NCBI RefSeq assembly: GCF_003952385.1
Contig: NZ_CP034444.1
Coordinates: 6,337,001 to 6,401,000 of the forward strand
Reading direction: 5' to 3'
From: Mesorhizobium sp. M1D.F.Ca.ET.043.01.1.1
Lineage (GTDB): Bacteria > Pseudomonadota > Alphaproteobacteria > Rhizobiales > Rhizobiaceae
Length of the DNA stretch: 64,000 bases
The translations under genes and the position numbers were made by a program. The notes under the pieces were generated by a model, which was not told the origin of the DNA, searched no databases, and worked only from the letters and a program-made list of their open reading frames with translations. Shown in pieces: positions 1 to 7,129 of this stretch. Numbering within the stretch: position 1 is the first letter of the stretch; each line of letters starts with the position of its first letter.

Positions 1-196
1 CTTTGACCGCCTCCAGCAGTTCGCGCTCGTTGGTGTGAGCATTGCGAAAAATGGCCACAACCAATACCGCCAAGATTTCGGCGTCCGGGTCCAAGGGATC
101 GAGCTGTTCATCCGCGCAGACCTGATTGAACACGCGTTCGCAAACAGCCAGATCGAGAGGGCTAAGACAGGTGCGATTGAAACGGCGACGCAGCAT
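1..196 (-). CDS. Small conserved rhizobial hypothetical protein, 3' end cut by window edge
   Basis: An open frame on the minus strand begins with ATG at 196 and is still open at base 1, so the C-terminus is missing. About 65 residues are visible, starting MLRRRFNRTCLSPLDLAVCE. They are predicted to be mainly helical and include an acidic stretch (ADEQLDPLDPDAE). A GGAAAGG ribosome-binding site lies just upstream of the ATG. The style resembles short conserved hypothetical proteins common in Mesorhizobium and Bradyrhizobium. I cannot assign a function. Confidence 0.55.
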   Translation of the reverse strand, partial: MLRRRFNRTCLSPLDLAVCERVFNQVCADEQLDPLDPDAEILAVLVVAIFRNAHTNERELLEAVK

Positions 197-289
197 TTGA
201 GCGAACCTTTCCGGGCCCGCCGGCCGTTCTCCGCGGCGGGCCTTTATCACCGAGGCTTGAACGATGTTGTCCACAGCCTTCTAGTAATG

Positions 290-592
290 TTACTCCATGA
301 TCGGCGCTTGCGTTGTCAATAATTCCAAAATCTGTGCGCATTCGCGAGATCTATATTGCCCGGCTGTCATAAGCTGGTGATAGTCCTGCCGCTTGTTTTC
401 CGGTATGCTGAAGCCGCGTCGAAAGTCAGCCGCTTCTTTTGGAGTTCGAGTGCAGCCAAGTTTGCTGGCGCTGACTTTCAAACTCGCCAGTGAGCATCCG
501 ATCTTTGCCGCAATATCTTTCAGTGGTTCGTTATTCACGTATCCATCAAGAATTATCTTGCGGCGCGCTTCTCCTTTGAGCTTTTCGTTCAT
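290..592 (-). CDS. Small protein with a putative helix-turn-helix
   Basis: A 100-residue protein with a GAGGAG ribosome-binding site 8 bases before the ATG. Residues about 24-48 (LKDIAAKIGCSLASLKVSAS and following) have the spacing of a helix-turn-helix, with small residues in the turn and a basic second helix. This suggests a DNA-binding protein, but no family was recognised. It lies divergently from the AraC-family gene, and the DNA between them holds one arm of an inverted repeat. Confidence 0.5.
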   Translation of the reverse strand: MNEKLKGEARRKIILDGYVNNEPLKDIAAKIGCSLASLKVSASKLGCTRTPKEAADFRRGFSIPENKRQDYHQLMTAGQYRSRECAQILELLTTQAPIME

Positions 593-653
593 TTCGTGGT
601 CTCCTCAACGTCGTTTTGACGATGTCGGAATCTATAGGCACCAGCCTGAAGTG

Positions 654-690
654 TGTCGTTAGCCTCGCATCCAGAAACTTATCTCGGGAT
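654..690. repeat. Left arm of an imperfect inverted repeat flanking the AraC-family gene
   Basis: The stretch TGTCGTTAGC...CGCATCCA...ACTT.TC.CGG is repeated in reverse complement at 2122-2155. Over about 33 bases most positions match, with scattered single differences. The two arms bracket the AraC-family regulator and lie outside it. They could be ends of a decayed mobile unit or binding sites. No transposase is present between them. Confidence 0.5.
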
Positions 691-722
691 GCATTTCTTG
701 TTGTAACCCAGCGTGATCGACG

Positions 723-1955
723 ATGCGGTCGACAGGCTTGCCAGATACCCTGGATACACCACATGATTGCGGGGGCATGGGCATACCGGATTCGGATATG
801 GCACCACGCGCGATGGACGCTAAGGAGCAAGACGAGGCGCATACCGGGCTGGGGCCGGAGCGTGAGCGTCGTCGTTGGCCGCGCGACGTTCAACCTCACA
901 ACGAGGTGGCCCCGCCAATCGCGCCGGCGCTGGAACCGTTGTGCTTTTCAACGCACGAACTGGCGCCAAAGGATCAATTCGCTGCTTGGCAAGCGCATGT
1001 AGCGCCGCTTGTCGAGATCAGCTTGCCGGATAACAAGTCGCCGGAGGACGGCTTCCCCGCGGCCCACACGGCTTGGAATCTTGGCGGCATGCTGATCGTC
1101 GAGCAGCAGGTGCCGGCGCACAGCTACATCCGTTCCGCCGCCAAGCTTCGGTCCAGTTCGATCGACCACTGGTATGTCGTGCTGCCGCATAGCGGCCGGT
1201 CATGGACGGAGGTCAATCGCCGCGTCGCGGAGGCACAGCCTGGCAAACTGGAGATCAGGTCGCTCGGCTACCCGTTTCGCGGGAGGGCGACGGAATCCGA
1301 AGGTCTCTTTCTCTATTTGCCGCGCGATTTGTTCGCCGATGCGGCCGCAACCCTCGACGCAAACAACAATTCGATCCTTTCCGGCAATTTTGCCGATCTC
1401 TTGATCGACTACGTCGACAGCATCGCAACAAGACTGCGCAGCCTCACAGCGGACGACCTGCCCCGCATCGTACACGCGACGCGCAGCATGATCATTGCTT
1501 GCCTCGCGCCTCCGGCTGAACATGCCGCTGCGGCCGAACAGCTGGCGAGTGTCGCGCTGATGGAGCGGGCGCGTCGGTACGTTCAAAACAACCTGGACGC
1601 GGCTCGCCTGACGCCGGATTCAATGTGCCGGGCGCTCGGTGTTTCGCGGTCCCGTCTCTACCAACTGTTCGAACCGAGCGGTGGTGTGCTCCATTACATT
1701 CAAAGCCGCCGACTTTTGGCAGCCCATGTTGCGCTCAGCGATCCGACGGACAGCCGGCGTATTGTTCAAATTGCGGAGGCGTTTGGGTTCAGTTCAGCAG
1801 CTAATTTCAGCCGAGCATTCAGCAAAGAGTTCGGTTACAGCCCCCGAGAAGGCCGCCGGACGATGGTGTTGCCGCGCCCCGCCCACTCTGTTTCGCTTGG
1901 CGAGCACGAGAAGGCCTCGTCCTTTGAAGGATGGCTCAAGGCGCTTGGAAGCTGA
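723..1955 (+). CDS. AraC-family transcriptional regulator
   Basis: A 410-residue regulator with a C-terminal AraC/XylS DNA-binding domain at roughly residues 280-380. The first helix-turn-helix is in the segment ending CRALGVSRSRLYQLFEPSGG. The second is in the segment IVQIAEAFGFSSAANFSRAF, followed by the typical KEFGYSPREG end. The N-terminal part resembles the AraC_binding_2-like effector domain (residues about 80-250), so an unknown small ligand is likely. The start is uncertain: ATGs at 723, 777 and 813 are in frame and none has a convincing ribosome-binding site; homology is expected from about residue 65 on. No obvious target operon is adjacent. The gene sits in an accessory-looking region between two arms of an inverted repeat. 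Confidence 0.85.
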   Translation: MRSTGLPDTLDTPHDCGGMGIPDSDMAPRAMDAKEQDEAHTGLGPERERRRWPRDVQPHNEVAPPIAPALEPLCFSTHELAPKDQFAAWQAHVAPLVEISLPDNKSPEDGFPAAHTAWNLGGMLIVEQQVPAHSYIRSAAKLRSSSIDHWYVVLPHSGRSWTEVNRRVAEAQPGKLEIRSLGYPFRGRATESEGLFLYLPRDLFADAAATLDANNNSILSGNFADLLIDYVDSIATRLRSLTADDLPRIVHATRSMIIACLAPPAEHAAAAEQLASVALMERARRYVQNNLDAARLTPDSMCRALGVSRSRLYQLFEPSGGVLHYIQSRRLLAAHVALSDPTDSRRIVQIAEAFGFSSAANFSRAFSKEFGYSPREGRRTMVLPRPAHSVSLGEHEKASSFEGWLKALGS

Positions 1956-2121
1956 GCACAGCGTCGGCCCGATCGAGATCAGCGATGTTCATCGAAATGC
2001 GCCCAAGTCTGCCGGGTGCCGGCGGCAATCCGCTTCTGGGCAAGGCGGCTGCGGGACTGACGGCCCCCCGAAATAGCGCAAGCCTTCAGAGCGATGCCGC
2101 GCCGATATGGAGATATGTACG

Positions 2122-2155
2122 CCGGGACAAGTATTTGGATGCGCAGCTAACGACA
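2122..2155. repeat. Right arm of the inverted repeat flanking the AraC-family gene
   Basis: This stretch is the reverse complement, with a few mismatches, of 654-690. It lies 166 bases after the AraC-family stop codon. The 225 bases between that stop and the tandem ligase repeats hold no other gene I can support. Confidence 0.5.
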
Positions 2156-2190
2156 ATGCGACCTTATTCGTAGAAGTTCGCGATGACTTT

Positions 2191-2692
2191 AGCGGGGGGC
2201 TCGGCACAGGCGGCAGGTTTCCAAGTTGGGGGGAATATCACACCGCCTGTGCCGATCGCGCCACCGCTATCCGTCAAAGATAGTGGCGTAGTTGAGTTAG
2301 CGTACCAAGGCCGGCGGCGGCCGGTTGGAGTTCATTCCGTCGCAGAATGGCTTAGTGGGGGCCCGATGGCTTAGTGGGGGCTCGGCACAGGCGGCAAGTG
2401 TCCGAGTTGGGGGGCATCGGATCGCCTGTGCCGCTCACCGCCAGACGTCAAAGGTAGCGGCGCAGTTGAGTAAGCGTGCCAAAGGCCGGGGCGACGGCCG
2501 GCTGGTGTTCATTTCGTCGCAAAATGGCTAGTGGGGGCTCGGCACAGGCGGCAGGTGTCCAAGTTGGGGGACACCGGATTGCCTGTGCCGCTCGCGCCGC
2601 CGCTATCCGTCAAAGATGGTGGCGTAGTTGGGTAAGCGCGACAAGCTGGACGGCGACCGGCTGGAGTTCATTCCGCCGCAGATGCCAACTCT
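2191..2692 (+). repeat. Three tandem imperfect copies of the DNA-ligase 5' region
   Basis: Three units of about 155-160 bases start near 2193, 2374 and 2531. Each runs from a GGGGGCTCGGCACAGGCGG segment through the sequence that encodes the first residues of the ligase (LEFIPSQNG, LVFISSQNG and LEFIPPQMP in copies 1, 2 and 3). Each unit contains the inverted pair GGCACAGGCGG / (CC)GCCTGTGCC with a loop of about 30 bases. Only the third copy continues into the ligase. A 17-base piece (GATGGCTTAGTGGGGGC) is also duplicated at the junction of copies 1 and 2. The copies have diverged, so the duplication is not recent. Confidence 0.85.
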
Positions 2693-3251
2693 TGTCGAGC
2701 AGCCGCCCCAGGATCAGGGGTGGGTTCATGAGGCCAAGCTCGACGGGTACCGGACGCAGATCATCATCGATAAAGGTGGCGTGCGTCTCTACAGCAAGAA
2801 CGGCCGTGACTGGACGACAAAATATTGGCCCATCGCGCTGGCGGTCGACCTGCCATGCCGGGCTGCCATTCTCGACGGCGAGGTGATTGTGTCAGGCGAG
2901 CGGGGTGCACCCGATTCCCTTGCGCTGGAAGCCGCGATCTGGAACGAGCCGAGCCGTCTGGTGTTCGTCGCGTTCGACATCCTGCATCTCGACGGTCGCA
3001 ATCTTGGCCCCTTGCCCTTGCTGCAGCGCAAGCACGCGCTGCGGCAACTGGTTGAGCCTGGCGTCGGCAAGATCCAATACGGCGAGCATTTTGAGGGCGA
3101 TGCGCTGGCTATCTTTCGCGTCATCGAGAAGACAGGGCGCGGTGGCGTCATCTCGAAACGCGCCGACAGCCCCTACAGGAGCGGACCGTCGAAAACGTGG
3201 CTGGAAACCAGATATTCGAGAAAGACCGATATCGAATCGCCGGGTCTTTGA
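2628..3251 (+). CDS. Truncated LigD-type ATP-dependent DNA ligase, adenylation domain only
   Basis: A 207-residue protein matching the nucleotidyltransferase domain of LigD-type ligases. The motif I lysine is in EAKLDGYRTQ, motif III-like residues are in FDILHL, and a motif IV-like segment is GGVISKRADSPYRSG, with Gly where family members usually have Glu. After TWLETRYS the sequence leaves the family: the motif V lysines and the C-terminal OB fold are missing, against about 290 residues in the complete paralog at 14,615-15,484. The start taken is TTG at 2628, which matches the family N-terminus (LEFIPPQMPTLVEQPP); ATG 2682 is an alternative. It is probably an inactive remnant or at most a partial activity. 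Its upstream region is triplicated. Confidence 0.7.
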   Translation: MGKRDKLDGDRLEFIPPQMPTLVEQPPQDQGWVHEAKLDGYRTQIIIDKGGVRLYSKNGRDWTTKYWPIALAVDLPCRAAILDGEVIVSGERGAPDSLALEAAIWNEPSRLVFVAFDILHLDGRNLGPLPLLQRKHALRQLVEPGVGKIQYGEHFEGDALAIFRVIEKTGRGGVISKRADSPYRSGPSKTWLETRYSRKTDIESPGL

Positions 3252-3503
3252 TCGAACCCGGCCTCGCGAACGTCGCTCGGTCCTGTGCGTCGCAATATTT
3301 CGAATCACGATCGGCGCGGCGCAAATTATCTGTCAATTTTCGATTTATTAACGATCAATGAACGTCCATCGTGTGGATAACTTGCCGCCAATAGCAGCGG
3401 AGCGTGCACTGCAATTACGGCATAGGCGGCGCTTGTTGAAACGGCGAGTTGAAAGTTTGCCAAGCTTGTTCCTTATGCTATTTCTAATCTGGGGGACGCT
3501 AAT

Positions 3504-5270
3504 TTGCACCGCCTATGGAGGTGGTTTTTGCGCCCAGAGGCATCAGGCGTCGGCACGGACAGAGAGGGGTCTTCCTCGAGCGATGTTTCACGTGCGGGCG
3601 AAGCGCTTCTCGTTGACCTTTTGGCGAATACGACCGAACTTCTGTCGTTCTATGATCGCGACTTTCGCCTAACGCACTACGCAGCCAGGCTCAAAGGCCT
3701 GTACGGAGGCGCGGTGGCGCACGGCGCCGCCGTGTGGGAGATCTACCCGAGCTTCCTCGATGCGCGGTGTCGCGACGAATTTCTTCGGGTGTTCCAGGGC
3801 GGCTCCCCGGCGAGCATCGACTTGCCGCGGTCGTCGGGCGAAGCGCCCCGGTCGGTCTACGTCTTCGGCACCGCAAATGGTGTGGGAATCATCGAATCGC
3901 GGGGGCAGGGAGAGCGCAGCGCGGCGGAGGAGCAGGAACATGTGGTTCTGCTCCATCAGGCGACGCACGACGTGCTGACCGGACTGCAGAATCGGCGGCG
4001 ATTCGGCGAGCGACTGCAGCAAGCGCTGGCGAGCGTCGGCGGACCAAAGCCGAAAGCCGCCCTGCTGCAAATCGACCTTGATGACTTCAAAGCTGTCAAC
4101 GACACGCTCGGCCATGGAGCAGGCGACACGCTTCTCCAGCTCGCGGCAGGTCGAATCCGCGACACGCTGCAGGATGGCGAATCCGCCTACCGCTATGCCG
4201 GCGATGAGTTCGCTGTCATCCAGTTGGGCAAGGAGCAGCCCGCGGAAGCCGAACGCCTCGCCGCATCTCTGGTCAGCGCGTTCAAGGACCCTTTCGTCAT
4301 CAACGGCATTCCCGTCTTCGTCGGCTCGAGTGTCGGAATTGCTTTCGGGCCGGAGCACGGGACCGATGGCGAGCAGCTGATGAAAGCCGCCGACATTGCT
4401 CTTTACGCAGCCAAGACAGATGGACGCGGCTGCGCTCGGACGTTCAACCGTTCGATGCTGCTCCTGCTCGAACAACGCGAGAATTTGAGGCGCAGCCTTC
4501 GAACCGCGCTGGAGCGGGAAGAGCTTTATCTGGAGTATCAGCCGCTCATTCGGCCTCCTTCGTCGGTGATCGGTTTCGAAGCGCTGCTGCGGTGGCGGCA
4601 CCCCGAGATCGGCATCATTCTGCCTGGCGTGTTCATACCCATCGCCGAGGCCGACGGTCTGATGGACGACATAGGACGGTGGGTGCTCGAGCAGGCCTGT
4701 CGCCAGGCATTGACGTGGCCTTCTTCGCTGACGGTCGCGGTTAACCTGTCGCCGGCGCAGTTCCTGAGTGGCTCGCTGACAGACACGGTCGCTCAGGTCA
4801 TCGACGCGGTTGGAATCCGGGCTGAAAGACTCGAGCTCGAGATAACCGAAACGGTTCTTCTCGAGAGGACGATCGACAATCTCGACACGTTAAATACTCT
4901 GAATGTCTTGGGAATAAGAATCTCGCTCGACGATTTTGGAACATACTATTCATCGTTGAGCTATTTGAAGAATTTTCCGTTCGACACTTTGAAGATCGAT
5001 CAGTACTTCATTGCAGACCTGGAGACTGATCTCAAAAGCCAAACGATCGTGCGATCGATCATCAATCTGGCGCACGGCCTGGGAATAAGCGTGACCGCCG
5101 AGGGGGTCGAGACGTTGGGACAGGCTCGGTGGCTGATCAAGGAGAATTGCGATTGCCTGCAAGGCAATTTCCTCGGACGGCCGCTTGCGGCCGAGGCAAC
5201 CAGCGATTTCATCAGGCGGCCCCGGCCGAAGGGAGCGCGCGCTATGGAGGAATCGGATCGGGCGCTCTAG
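3504..5270 (+). CDS. Cytoplasmic GGDEF-EAL protein (c-di-GMP turnover)
   Basis: A 588-residue protein. An N-terminal PAS-like segment (about residues 35-130) is followed by a GGDEF domain (about 150-315; signature AGDEF at 232-236) and an EAL domain (about 330-570; EALLR at 359-363, DDFG, KIDQYF, AEGVET). Residues needed for phosphodiesterase activity look mostly kept; the usual DDFGTGYSS reads DDFGTYYSS. No RxxD product-inhibition site is seen at its usual place before AGDEF. No membrane segment or signal peptide was found. The start is TTG, chosen because GGGGGA lies 6 bases upstream; the 250 bases before it hold no gene. The protein would make or degrade c-di-GMP and precedes the phosphatase/kinase cluster in the same direction, 156 bases upstream. 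It is a plausible output of that cluster, by inference only. Confidence 0.9.
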   Translation: MHRLWRWFLRPEASGVGTDREGSSSSDVSRAGEALLVDLLANTTELLSFYDRDFRLTHYAARLKGLYGGAVAHGAAVWEIYPSFLDARCRDEFLRVFQGGSPASIDLPRSSGEAPRSVYVFGTANGVGIIESRGQGERSAAEEQEHVVLLHQATHDVLTGLQNRRRFGERLQQALASVGGPKPKAALLQIDLDDFKAVNDTLGHGAGDTLLQLAAGRIRDTLQDGESAYRYAGDEFAVIQLGKEQPAEAERLAASLVSAFKDPFVINGIPVFVGSSVGIAFGPEHGTDGEQLMKAADIALYAAKTDGRGCARTFNRSMLLLLEQRENLRRSLRTALEREELYLEYQPLIRPPSSVIGFEALLRWRHPEIGIILPGVFIPIAEADGLMDDIGRWVLEQACRQALTWPSSLTVAVNLSPAQFLSGSLTDTVAQVIDAVGIRAERLELEITETVLLERTIDNLDTLNTLNVLGIRISLDDFGTYYSSLSYLKNFPFDTLKIDQYFIADLETDLKSQTIVRSIINLAHGLGISVTAEGVETLGQARWLIKENCDCLQGNFLGRPLAAEATSDFIRRPRPKGARAMEESDRAL

Positions 5271-5426
5271 CGCGTTGCGCCCTTTGTTAAGTTGGGAGTT
5301 GTAGTATCGATCGAGGCAGATACCGCGCATTCCTGTCGCGCGGAACGGGTTCATCACGAGGCAGCCAGATTGCGGTCTCAGGGATCATCGCGCCGCCGGG
5401 CTCGAAAACGGATGGAATAGGAGAGG

Positions 5427-5954
5427 ATGCCGATGCGATCTGTTCACCATGACACGGCTGGCCAGCCTACTTTTGAGCCGATGATCCAGATCGACATGGA
5501 AATCAAGACTTTTGTCTCCGCTTGGAAACACTGCGACTATGTCTCGACATATATGGCCCGGATGATCAGTCAGAACAGATCAGACTCGGTCCGGCATTTG
5601 AATCTCTTTTCTTCTGCCTTTAACGAATTGCTGGAAGTCGCCTTTCGTACGCGCCACGCCGACGGCGAACTGGCGTGCAGGGTATCTCGCCATGGCGCGA
5701 CGGACAGGATCGAACTGACGTTTCCTTGCGTGCCGGAGGAGCGCCAATTCTACGAGAAAGCCGTGTCGCAAGTCGCGGGATCCGAGGCAAGGGAGCGATA
5801 TCTCAATTCTGTGTCTGGCGATCTCGCGCCCAGCCGGGAGGTGGTACTCCTGGAACTGGCTGTCGACTACAACGCGACACTCAGGGTCGAGGAAGCCGAA
5901 GGCGATGCGATCAAGCTTGTCGTGGATCTTCCGCTTGAGGGCCTGCAACATTGA
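5427..5954 (+). CDS. Slr1658-like regulator with a degenerate GHKL-type N-box
   Basis: A 175-residue soluble protein. Residues 56-75 (RHLNLFSSAFNELLEVAFRT) resemble the N-box helix of GHKL ATPases, but the second Asn of the usual E-N pair is Val (NELLEVAF; compare NELIENAV in the protein at 9494-10,054). No glycine-rich G2 loop is visible. I infer a catalytically weak or dead relative of that kinase-like protein. AGGAG lies before two ATGs (5427 and 5433); 5433 has the better spacing. Its stop overlaps the TTG start of the next gene in ATTGA, so the two are translationally coupled. Function is unproven. Confidence 0.7.
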   Translation: MPMRSVHHDTAGQPTFEPMIQIDMEIKTFVSAWKHCDYVSTYMARMISQNRSDSVRHLNLFSSAFNELLEVAFRTRHADGELACRVSRHGATDRIELTFPCVPEERQFYEKAVSQVAGSEARERYLNSVSGDLAPSREVVLLELAVDYNATLRVEEAEGDAIKLVVDLPLEGLQH

Positions 5955-7129
5955 GCCCTTACAACCTTCTCCCGCGCTTCAAGGCGCAATATGACGCGAA
6001 CAGCCAGGAGTTCTCCATATCTGGGGTGGTCCGGCCTCAGGCCATCGACGAGCTTGGGCCCAGCCTGGCGTTGCTTCGTGAGGCGATCGGCCGTGTGCGC
6101 GGTGTTCTCTATGTCAATGTCAGACGCCTGGCGCAGATGAACAACGCTGCATTTTACGCCTTTTCGAGGATCATCATCGACGCCTGTCGCGCTCGACCCG
6201 ATCTCAAATTCGTCGTCGTCACGTCAAGCGTGGTCGGCTGGACCTCGCGAAAATTCGGCCGCTTGACCCGACTCGAGCCGAATATCACGGTCGAGGAGTA
6301 TGACAGCGAATTCTACCCGGGGCAGGGCTTCCTAGAGGAAGGCGGGTTCGTTCCTATACTGCGCACACAGACAAAGATGACCTGGCGCCACGAGCGTGAG
6401 ATTTTGCCGCGACACGGCATGAGGCCCGGGATCGTCATGGCCGACATTTGTTGCGGGATCGGCGATTTCGCCGTGCTCGTGCAGAAGGAGTTCCAGCCAT
6501 CGCGGATCGTCGCCCTCGACCACTCCATATCCAGCCTGAATTACGCCCGACAGGTGATGCGGGAGTTCGATATCCGGGGGATCGAATATACTTATGGCGA
6601 CGCGTCGGAAATGCTGCTTGATGAAGCGCAGTTCGACTTGGTCACTTGCCGACATTCGCTTCAAATCTTCAATCGCCCCGAACTCATCCTCAAGGAACTT
6701 TACCGCATATGCAAGCCGGGCGGGCGGATCTACATCACCAACGAGAAGAATTCGCATTGCCTCGGCGAGCCGCGCGCCGAAAGCATTCGCTGGACCTACA
6801 ATGAAGTGGCGAAGCTGTTCGCGCATTTCGAGATGGACGTCGAGCTCGGACCCAAGAGCCGGCGGTACCTGATTGAAGCCGGACTCGAAGACATTCGTAT
6901 CGAGACCTTCATGGTCACCAACCTGGACGGCGATCCGCAGGACTTCGCCGACGTCATTGTAGCCTGGTCGGATGTCTATGCCGGCGAAATGGCCGCCAAA
7001 CGCGGCGATGGGCCGGAGTTCGTCGCACGGTTCCGGCAGGGATTCCAGGACCACATTTTCGCTGCGCTGCACCCCAAGGGGTATGCGGGCTGGCCGATCT
7101 GGGTCGCATCGGGGCGGCGGCCGCAATGA
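5951..7129 (+). CDS. STAS-like domain fused to a class I SAM-dependent methyltransferase
   Basis: A 392-residue protein. Residues about 15-115 align by eye with the STAS-like protein at 10,072-10,410: a beta-strand LYVNVRRL, then MNNAAFYAFSR in place of [11 protein letters not shown], then LKFVVVTSS. The serine usually phosphorylated in such domains is absent here. Residues about 150-390 are a methyltransferase of the UbiE/Methyltransf_11 type, with motif I DICCGIGDF at 165-173 and the later FDLVTCRHSLQIF and CKPGGRIYI segments. The start is TTG at 5951, overlapping the preceding stop. Its stop overlaps the next ATG (ATGA). The methyl acceptor is unknown. It sits inside the phosphatase/kinase operon, which suggests control by protein partner binding. 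Confidence 0.85.
   Translation: MSPYNLLPRFKAQYDANSQEFSISGVVRPQAIDELGPSLALLREAIGRVRGVLYVNVRRLAQMNNAAFYAFSRIIIDACRARPDLKFVVVTSSVVGWTSRKFGRLTRLEPNITVEEYDSEFYPGQGFLEEGGFVPILRTQTKMTWRHEREILPRHGMRPGIVMADICCGIGDFAVLVQKEFQPSRIVALDHSISSLNYARQVMREFDIRGIEYTYGDASEMLLDEAQFDLVTCRHSLQIFNRPELILKELYRICKPGGRIYITNEKNSHCLGEPRAESIRWTYNEVAKLFAHFEMDVELGPKSRRYLIEAGLEDIRIETFMVTNLDGDPQDFADVIVAWSDVYAGEMAAKRGDGPEFVARFRQGFQDHIFAALHPKGYAGWPIWVASGRRPQ

Noticed and set aside
2191..2692. CRISPR array
   Set aside because: Units are about 160 bases, only three, diverged, and include coding sequence of the ligase.
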